In this document: positions 56,486 to 64,000 of the stretch, piece after piece
Numbering within the stretch: position 1 is the stretch's first letter
How the letters are laid out: each line of letters starts with the position of its first letter
Notes under the pieces: generated by a model
Database searches by the model: none
Seen by the model: only the letters and a program-made list of their open reading frames with translations
Told to the model about the DNA's origin: nothing
Source: Castor canadensis
Lineage: Eukaryota > Chordata > Mammalia > Rodentia > Castoridae
NCBI RefSeq assembly: GCF_047511655.1
Contig: NC_133389.1
Span: forward strand, 39,415,295 to 39,479,294
Direction: 5' to 3'
Length of the DNA: 64,000 bases
Program-made: the position numbers and the translations under genes

Positions 56486-56905
56486 AGGTATTGTATCAAT
56501 TTCCCAGGCCTGTTTTAGCAAAGTACCACAAATTCAGTGGCTTGAAACAAGACCCATTTATTCTGCCGGAATCTGAAATGGAGATGTCAGGGGGACCCTT
56601 TTCTCCCTCTCTGACTACTAGGGGGCCCTCGCTTCTTCCTAGCTTCTGGCTACCTTCACATTCTTTGGCTTGTAGATGTGTCATGATGATTTGTGCCTTT
56701 CATTCTTCCTATGTGTCTGTGTCCAAATTCCCCCTTCTTATAAGGGTATCAGTCATTGGATTAGGTTCCCTCCCAATCCAGCATGACCTCATTTTATCTT
56801 GATCACGTCTGCAAAGACCCTATTTCCAAATAAGGTCATCTTCACAGGCATCGGGGGTTAGGATTTCAATACCTCCTCTTTGGGAAACACCACTCAACCA
56901 ATAAC
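56486..56905 (-). repeat. MLT1-like LTR, reverse
   Basis: 'GTATCAATTTCCCAGGCCTG', 'AAAGTACCACAAATTCAGTG', 'TTCTTATAAGGGTATCAGTC', 'ATTGGATTAGGTTCCCTCCC' and 'AAGACCCTATTTCCAAATAA' run in the expected order of a reverse MLT1-type LTR. Well preserved for its age. Confidence 0.75.
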
Positions 56906-56944
56906 AGGTACCTTGATATTGATAAAAGAGCATTTTTGAAAAGC

Positions 56945-57180
56945 AGCACAGCATACTGGTTACGAGAGGGATTTGGCACCAGATTCAACCTTTAGCCTTG
57001 CCCCTTCTTATTTGGTGATCTTGGGAAAGGTACAGAGGCGATTTGTGCCCGAGTGTAAAATGGGATGATGCTAGTGAAAGTATCAGTTTCACTGGGGTTA
57101 GAAGAAGCTCGTGTGAATCAGCAAACACAGAACAGTAGGCGTAGTGCTACACATAGCAGGTGCTCAGTCTTCATGGGCTA
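56945..57180 (+). repeat. MIR element
   Basis: A nearly full ancient MIR: 'GCATACTGGTTACGAGAGGG', 'GGTGATCTTGGGAAAGGTAC', 'GTAAAATGGGATGATGCTAG' and 'CACATAGCAGGTGCTCAGTC'. Confidence 0.85.
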
Positions 57181-57204
57181 GGGTATTGGCCAGGTGGAGA
57201 GCTT

Positions 57205-57395
57205 CCTGTGATTTAACTTTCTGTCTTTAAAACAACCTAATGAAATAGGTCCTATTGTCACACCCATTTCACAGAAAGCTTAACTGAGGCACAACTAAAA
57301 CCAGTACCAGGTCACACACTGAAAAGTGGCACAGCTGGAATCCAGGTTCAGCGCCTGAACTCTACTACCATGCTCCCAAATCATTGCCTGCTGCT
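57205..57395 (-). repeat. MIR element, reverse
   Basis: 'AATGAAATAGGTCCTATTGT', 'CCCATTTCACAGAAAGCTTA' and 'AGTGGCACAGCTGGAATCCA' match a MIR in reverse. It lies tail-to-tail with the MIR to its left. Confidence 0.82.
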
Positions 57396-57712
57396 TGATC
57401 TGCCTGGTGTTCGCTGCCAAACCCAAGAAGCCTGCTTCTTGTGAATGCTTTCTCTTCTTCATATCTTAGACCCAAATAAAATATGGTTCTACGTTTATAA
57501 TGAGGCTTTGTCGTCTTAGTCCTCCAGGGCTTCACCTCTCTGACTACACAGGCCTTTGGCTTTTGGAATGAACTTCCCAGTACTTTCCTGTCTGTGGTGA
57601 CTTGCTGTCAGCAAGAATTCAGTTCAAAACTTGTCTCTGGGTTGAGGTTGTCCTCATGATCAGGCTGGCCATCTCTCAAACTTGGTCTTTTTTGTCATTA
57701 TTCTTTTTTCTT
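57396..57712. other. No recognised feature
   Basis: No repeat or gene recognised. Confidence 0.35.
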
Positions 57713-57904
57713 TTTTGTGGTACTGGGGTTTGAACTCAGGGCCTAGACCTTGAGCCACTGCACCAGCCTTTTTTTTGCGATGGGTATTTTTTTAGTGATA
57801 GGGTCTTGGGAACTATGTGCCTGGGCTGGCTTTGAACTGAGATCCTCCTGATCTCTGCCTCCTGAGTAGTTAGGATTACAGGCATGAGCACCCAGTGCCT
57901 AGCC
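57713..57904 (-). repeat. B1-ID SINE, reverse
   Basis: The ID half is shortened ('GGGGTTTGAACTCAGGGCCT', 'GACCTTGAGCCACTGCACCA') and is followed by a B1 half ('TGATCTCTGCCTCCTGAGTA', 'GGATTACAGGCATGAGCACC'). Confidence 0.87.
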
Positions 57905-58402
57905 AAGAGATAGTCCCTTTTACAGAGTTCTCATCCAGGTCTCTAAGCATGAGCCACACACAGAGTGGTGGCAGCAATGGCCACAAAGGACTGAGACGCA
58001 CAGTCAGGCTTGAGGTGAGGAATTTATCCAGAGGCCTGCTTGGGCTAAGACTGGGAATAGATGAGGAAGAAGCCTCCAGCTTGTTCTTATGATCTAGCAA
58101 GAGGAGACATACACACTTCCGGTCCCCAGGTACCACAATGGAGGACATGTGGAGGTCAGAAAAGGTGATCTGCAGGAAGGGACCCTGAGCTGAGTCAGAC
58201 CCTGCCTTGTGTGCTCTGTGACACACAAGGGTGGGCCTGTAAGTCCCCATGGGCAGTGTGATCACGTGGCTAGCATTGAACCTACTGTAAATAAGGCTGG
58301 TTGCATTACCACCACATTCTCTCCTTCTTCAGAGGTTATACCACGTCCAGTAACAAATCCCAGCCTACATGCAAAAATAGGTCTTCAAAAATATGATATA
58401 TA

Positions 58403-58622
58403 GCTTGGTGCTGGTGACTTACACATGTAATCCTAGCTACTTGGGAGGCTGAGGTTGGAAGGATCGAGGTTTGAGGCCAGCCTCACAACTAGATAACTTA
58501 CAAGACTCCATCTCCAAAAAATAACCAGAGCAAAATGAACTGGAGGTGTGGCTCAAGTGATAGAGTACCTACTTTGTGCAAGTGTGAAGCCTTGAGTTCA
58601 AACTCCAGTCCCACCAAATAAA
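58403..58622 (+). repeat. B1-ID SINE
   Basis: The best example here of the composite layout: a B1 half ('ACACATGTAATCCTAGCTAC', 'TTGGGAGGCTGAGGTTGGAA'), a linker 'AACCAGAGCAAAATGAACTG', an ID half ('GGAGGTGTGGCTCAAGTGAT', 'TTGAGTTCAAACTCCAGTCC') and an A-rich end. Confidence 0.9.
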
Positions 58623-59517
58623 AAGTGTCATAAACAGACTACCACAGACCATTCTGTGCAGCTCCTGCACCTGCCTCTCCTCCTGACCAGTCTGCCAGGA
58701 TCCCCATTAAGCATAAGGCTGAACAGAGCTGGAGCCAGAGTTTCCATCTCCAGTGTCTCCTTCTTCCCCATGGTGCAGGCACGTGTCACACATTACCAGG
58801 GATGTGTGATTGTTGCGGTGGGGCAGTTCCAGCTCCCTGGGCTGGCATTCGAATGACGATTCTTTTGTAATAATGCCATTATTTCTCCACAGGGTACAAC
58901 TGAGTGAAGTCAACTGCTGAGACAGACAGCATAGGCATGTCATTGCATTCAGTGGCCATTTCCTCCTATGACCATTAATAATTGATACCTTAAAGAAGGA
59001 GACAAGCAGTGTCCAGTGAGCTAATTAAAAATACCCAACCTCACCAATGAGAAGAACGGCTCTCATTAAAGGCTCTGTTTTTCTACCTGAATAGTTCATA
59101 GGAAGCAAGTACGTCTACTGCTCCAGATATAAAGGAACAAAGTCCTTTATATCCACTTTGGAAAACAAATGAAGTCACAAGATTCCCTGCATCAAGAGGC
59201 CACAGCCTCAGTGCGAGTCAGATGAGAAAGGAGAATGCCTTCGGAAAAGTGCAGTGCTTATTCAACAAGGGAACCAGAACTTTCCTCATGCTGCATCAGC
59301 TTGTGGTCCACACAGTTTCCCACCATTGTATTAAAGAAATGATTCATTGAACAAGAATTCATTTGAACATGCCAAACACAGAAGGACCTCACTGCGGGGA
59401 AATTTTCTGAGAAGTTGGCAGAGCTAAAGCTAGATATGAAAGCATGCCATGAGGATGCAGCCACCTACCTCTGCTCCCTCCCCAAAGTCCTCTAAAATGA
59501 CAGCAAAGGGCCAGGAG
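58623..59517. other. No recognised feature
   Basis: About 0.9 kb of unique-looking sequence; no gene or repeat recognised. Confidence 0.35.
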
Positions 59518-59640
59518 AGACAGACAGACAGAGGGAGAGACAGAGAGAGACAGAGACAGAGAAAGAGACAGAAGGAGAGAGAAACAGAGATAGAGAGAGA
59601 TACAGAGAGAGAGAGAGAGAGAGAAACAGTCAGATAGACA
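59518..59640. repeat. (GACAGA)n / (GA)n purine-rich microsatellite
   Basis: About 120 bp of GACA, GAGA and AGAGACAG units, a compound microsatellite with strong purine bias. The long frames on both strands across it are artefacts of the repeat. Confidence 0.92.
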
Positions 59641-60388
59641 TAAGCTCAAACAGGGAAAGAGACTAGGCAAAGAGAATATATCGAGAGGAAAAGCAACAAG
59701 ACAACAAAAATCTGGAAACCAGATCTCTGAGTGGCCCCTGCAAAACAGAGGAAGCTTAGTCTGAGAGCTGGCAGGGAGGAGAGCTTACTGGCCAGCCCTG
59801 TGAGCTGACAGCTTGGGAGCTTCCATGCCAGAGGCCCTGGGGGATGGAAGCACAGGTACACCTGGTACCTGAGAGAAACTAGTCAGCCCCCAGGTGCCAT
59901 GAGCTGGCCAGCATCACAGCAAGGCCTTGACAGTCTCCTGTTGAACAAAAATGATTTTGTTCAACAAAACACCTACATCAGATCAGGCCAGAAGAAAATT
60001 AAAAACAAAACCACTCCACAACCATGCCCAAGGATTGACACAAGCAAGAATTCTGAGCAAACATGAAAAATGACTGTCTTTTCTGGCTAATGCAAGTGAC
60101 AGTGGCTTCTTCATTCATTACAGCTTTTGCCCTCTTCATTCCTCTTAACTCCTAGGTAAGATTCATGAAGTCATCATAGAATCGCTCCTCAATTCCCAGC
60201 TCCAGTCCAGGGAACTCGATGCAGTTCTAGGATTTTCCTCACACTTGCTGAGACACTGTCGATCTCCATGTTGTTCTCCTTCAGTGCCACAAGCCCATGA
60301 AGCTGACTGTTTCTGGCTACGGGTGTGCTCCTGGTAGTTTTTGATGGATGAACATCAGTAGGCCCAGTCTGGGCAACCAGGGATAGGA
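59641..60388. other. No recognised feature
   Basis: Unique-looking sequence. A short inverted repeat, 'TTGAACAAAAATGATTTTGTTCAA', is centred near 59953; no function is assigned. Confidence 0.35.
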
Positions 60389-60775
60389 TGGTGTTGCTAT
60401 GGCTTGGCTATGTCTCCCAAATGTTCATGTGTCCAGAATGTATTCCCTAAGTTCATGTGTTGATGGTATACGGAAATGGAGCCTTGGAGAGGTTAAGCAG
60501 GGGTTAGATGAGGTCATGAGAGCAGGGCCCATGATGGCATTAGTGACTTTAGAAGAAGAGGAAGAGACCCAAACTTGCACACTGGTACTTCCTCACCATG
60601 CAATGTTCCCTGTCACTTCACAGCACAGCCACAAAGCCTCGCCAGATACCAGCACTTTGATGTTAGACTTCTCAGCCTTCAGATCTGTGAGAAATAAATT
60701 GCTTTTCTTTATACATTACCCAGTCTCAGGTATGCTGTTGTAACTAAGGCCTCCTGTCAGGCATTTAGTCCTAAC
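60389..60775 (+). repeat. MLT1/MST-like MaLR LTR
   Basis: 'TGTTGCTATGGCTTGGCTAT', 'GTTCATGTGTTGATGGTATA', 'AGGTTAAGCAGGGGTTAGAT', 'GAGGTCATGAGAGCAGGGCC', 'TGTGAGAAATAAATTGCTTT' and 'ACATTACCCAGTCTCAGGTA' follow the order of a MaLR-type LTR. The 114-codon frame across it is chance. Confidence 0.7.
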
Positions 60776-62280
60776 CACAATAAAACCACTAATACACGAG
60801 GGAATTACTGTCAACATTTTACATGTGATAATTGTGGTTATATTTACATAAATGATTTCTTATCTTTCAGGGATACATATGGGAATATTTATAGATGAAA
60901 TGCTATAAGTATTGGAATTTTCTTCAAAATAATCCTCTGGGGGGTGGCGTTGTAGATGAACCAGGATTGACACAAGTGGAAGTGTGGGAGGGCATATAGA
61001 AGTTTATCTTTCTATTAGTTCTTCTTTTGCATATGTTTGAAATTTTCTACAATAGAAAATGAACAAAAACAAAATTAAATAGAAACACTGAAATACAACT
61101 TTTAACTTTAAGGAGTGTATAAAACTTCTGCTTATCCACACCTATCCCTAGACCATGAAGCCAGGAAGACGTCAAGGCCAATGACTGACCTTGGTCTGTA
61201 GACAGGAAAGAAAGCTTTAGAAACTTTGGCAATGTCATCAACATTATCAGATTCATAAAGCACAGGGGTAAGGGAGGATGGCCTCAAACAGGACTAGAAA
61301 CTTCTCTCTTACCTCCTTCCCGCTTCTCCCCACACTTCAGAAATCCTGGCATTTCTGCAGATAAGTTGTTTCTACATCCCAAGAATCATCTCTGGGTGCA
61401 GCTTAGTTGGTGAGTTCGGGGAGGGGGGGCAAAATGTGGGTGGGATCTGTGAGATCAGACTTGGCCCTAGGCAGGGAAGAGAGGTAGCTCAACTTGACAC
61501 AGCAGAGGCTCCAGGTTGGTGCCCTTCCTCTCCCTGTGTCTTCTGAGGAGTAGATGGAAGGGGTAGGAGGGACAGATGGGTCCACAGAAGGAATGGCACC
61601 ATGAGAGAACTCCTGGGAGGGACAAATGAGGACAGTGGGCACTCAGAAGGGAAAGGGGCAGTTGCTTGAACTCCTGGGGAACTCACTGGAGTAGAGTGCT
61701 GAGGCAGGCCAGTGGATGCCACCAACCGTGAAGGGCTGCCTTTGGCTCATGGCGTCAAAAGTCAGTGTGCTTCTAATTGGGGTACCAGAGTTGGGGGAAG
61801 AAGGTGGATAGGAGTTCACTCCTATACAAGGAGCTGGGGCTCTGGGTATTTTCCTAAGGGGTGCTGCCTAAGGCACCGTGACTTCTAAACCTTCCTCTTC
61901 AGTGTTAATCTTGAGGGAAGAAATCCTTCATCTTAGACTGAGTCAAGTTCACTGGGAGACCCAGCGGCAACTTGAAGTTGACAGTTCTTTTTTCAAACAG
62001 GAAAATTTCCAAGGGCTCTCATTCTTTTGAGCAACACTTCTGGCATTTCATATTTTTTATAAGACTTGCCGCTTTCAGCCTCTTTGAAATACAGTGAGAA
62101 AATATTTTTCTATCTTAGTCTTAGAAAGTACTTTCAGGCTTAACATATAAGGATTTTCAATGAGTGCATGGGCCTAGTGATTCACTTAGTGATGGCTAGA
62201 TGGAAAGAGCAGTTTTCTAAAAATAGATAATTATCAGTGTACTTGACTCACCAGGAAAGGGCCCCATCAAAACAGCACTG
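60776..62280. other. No recognised feature
   Basis: About 1.5 kb, mixed composition; no gene or repeat recognised. Confidence 0.35.
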
Positions 62281-62299
62281 AAAAAAAAGACACAGGCCA

Positions 62300-62480
62300 G
62301 AGCCATGTCTCCTGATTTTTTTCAAGTAATGGACCCCTTCAAGAATCTGATGGAAGATATGAATGCCTTCAAAAACTGCACAAAATGTGTGCAGACACAT
62401 TTTGCATATAATTTTAAAGGGTTCATGAACTCAAGGAAGACTCTCCTGAGCAGAACAACAGAGAGCTGGAGGAAGCGACA
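62300..62480. repeat. Possible ancient interspersed repeat
   Basis: 'AATGGACCCCTTCAAGAATC', 'TGATGGAAGATATGAATGCC' and 'TTTTGCATATAATTTTAAAG' resemble a motif series common in old mammalian noncoding repeats. I cannot name the family. The 87-codon frame across it is not called. Confidence 0.35.
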
Positions 62481-62839
62481 GACCATTTCCATTACAAAAG
62501 GATTCTCTGCTCTAAGTAGGTCCAAAATGCCTCCTGGTATATTCCGGTTGGTTTATTTGATTTGCTAATATTCCATTTCTATGAGACTTTACAGCTAAGA
62601 AACTGTTTTAACCAGTTTGAATATATTCCCAGTACATACCTAGCAGTGAAATAACAAATTCTTTTAACAAATAATTGTCGCACTTCTCATATGCAGAGCA
62701 GATGCAGTTCTGGCTGAGAAGTTGGCAGTGGGACTGTGTGGCTCTTTGCTGTGTCTGCAGGACAGTTCTCTGTACTGGTATGGAATCCATGGATGACTGA
62801 AAGAGGAGGAAGCGAATTACAATGTGCTATGAAGAAAAC

Positions 62840-63240
62840 AGCACAGTACAGTGTCTGAAGGGTAGGGTGGAGGGAAAAAGATCCTTCTCTGAAGGATGAG
62901 ACCTGTGGAAAGAGCATTTCAGATGGTAAGACCAGTGTGTGCAGAAACCTTGTCAGAGGAACTGTCCCCAGGTGAAGACAGAGGGAGGACAGCAGAGTCT
63001 CTGGGGCACAGGGGGTAGGGTGGAGTATATGATAAGCCTGAAATGTGGGAAGGAACCAGGTGACACAGAGCCTTCTAGGCAAGGATAAACAGCTGCTTTT
63101 TAATTCTGGGTGCCATGCAAAGTAACAGGAGGGTTAACCCATAAGGTGATAATACTTTTTGTTACATTTTTAGAACAGTCACTCTGGATGCTGGACAGAA
63201 AATGAGCCTTGGGAGTAGAGGACAAAGGGAGCAGCTGGAG
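62840..63240. repeat. Possible ancient interspersed repeat
   Basis: 'ACAGTCACTCTGGATGCTGG' and 'GTGCCATGCAAAGTAACAGG' match the general pattern of an old dispersed repeat suspected at 42030-42330 and 53590-53830. The family is unknown to me. Confidence 0.35.
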
Positions 63241-64000
63241 GCCAATAATGATCTGGAGAAGAGACCATGGTGCTGTTTATAAATGAGGGTGGTTTGGGAG
63301 TAGTGAGTCATGGCTGGATATAAGTGACCACTGGAGGGAGAGATGACCAGGTGTGATCCACTCAAAGACAGCTCCCTAGCTTCTGCCTGGGAGGATGAGA
63401 AGGATGGGAGAGCAGGTTTCAAGCAGGCTGGTGGAGGGTGGGGGTGTTCAGAGTTGGGTGTGTGGGATCTGAGAAATTGATTGGCCATTCCAGTGGGATA
63501 AAAAGGAGGTAGTGCTATCGGAGGAGGAGGTGGGGCAGAGTGTGAGCCTGGAGCCCTCTTAGCCAGGGACATCAACACAGAGAAGTTAAGGGATATGGAG
63601 AGGTAGAGGTAACCCTGGGGAACTCACCAGGCATCAGAATTGGAAGAAACTGGTGCAGGAGACCAAGCAGGAGGGAGTGAGGTTGGGTAGGTAGGGCTCT
63701 GCCTGGGCCCCAAATGCTTCTGCAGTTCCTTACACTTGCTCCCAAGACCCCTCTGCGCTTCAGCCAGGCTGCAGGGGCCCCTGAGGAAGGGATACTCCAT
63801 TACTTCTACAGCCTCTGCTGTTAGTGCTCTGCTCCTCCTGCCTAAAATGCCTGATCTTCTAGACTATTCTTAGTCCTCCACCCCTTTTTCCTGATAAATT
63901 CTGGGGGAAAATACCCTATCACCCACTCCTATCCTGCCTGTCCTGTGCTAGAGGCTGTGATTCAGCCAGCCCCTCAACCTTCTTGTCTTCCAGGCAGGTA
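63241..64000. other. No recognised gene; possible L2 end at 63820-63900
   Basis: The final 760 bp are GC-richer and carry no recognised gene. 'GCTCTGCTCCTCCTGCCTAA' near 63825 hints at a reverse L2 end. The 138-codon minus frame at 63162-63578 is Pro/Ser-rich without a domain. Confidence 0.35.

Noticed and set aside
59389..59670. Leu/Ser-rich and Arg/Glu-rich frames on both strands as proteins
   Set aside because: They are translations of a purine-rich microsatellite.
60399..60743. 114-codon plus frame as a gene
   Set aside because: It lies entirely inside a MaLR-type LTR.
62305..62568. 87-codon plus frame as a small gene
   Set aside because: The sequence resembles an old dispersed noncoding repeat and the frame has no recognisable domain.

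Overview
This window is a gene-poor, transposon-rich stretch of a mammalian, almost certainly rodent, nuclear genome. I found no intact host protein-coding gene, rRNA, tRNA gene, CRISPR array or bacterial-type feature. The rodent call rests on many short interspersed elements that join a B1-like (7SL RNA-derived) part to an ID-like (tRNA-derived) part, on free-standing ID elements, and on a young L1 family with a G-rich 3' UTR. The SINE and L1 wording resembles what I remember of beaver (Castor) sequence. That is recollection, not a search, and I hold it at about 0.6.

The left part, about 1-26 kb, is dominated by young insertions. An old L1 fragment (about 1.0-4.67 kb) is split by a 2.7-kb 'half-L1' that has a 5' UTR and ORF1 but no ORF2. 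From 4.77 to 20.02 kb lies a four-level nest. An old MaLR-like repeat (4772-4850 and 19748-20024) was split by a class I, gammaretrovirus-like provirus on the minus strand (4851-19747). The provirus integrase gene was split by a full-length L1 on the minus strand (7691-16081). The L1 endonuclease region was split by a 5'-truncated L1 of the same family (11557-12940). The retroviral parts in minus-strand order are 5' LTR, a proline-tRNA-like primer binding site, a gag remnant, a pol remnant, env and a polypurine tract followed by the 3' LTR. All its genes are broken. Two more L1 3' ends with clean target-site duplications follow at 22.5-25.1 kb (plus) and 25.3-26.0 kb (minus).

The right part, about 26-64 kb, holds mainly old repeats: ancient L1, MLT1-like and MLT2-like LTRs, MIR and MER5A-like elements, scattered B1-ID SINEs, simple repeats, and several repeat-poor stretches of roughly 0.5-1.7 kb. 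One 514-bp retroposon at 41.1-41.6 kb has a 16-bp duplication and looks internally dimeric. One weak host-gene hint is a strong-context ATG followed 50 bp later by a consensus splice donor at 561-612.

The layout records successive retrotransposition, and insertion order can be read from the nesting. The best candidates for follow-up are the half-L1, the four-level nest, the dimeric retroposon, the tandem units and antisense frames in the L1 5' UTR, and the repeat-poor AT-rich stretch at 39.5-40.2 kb.
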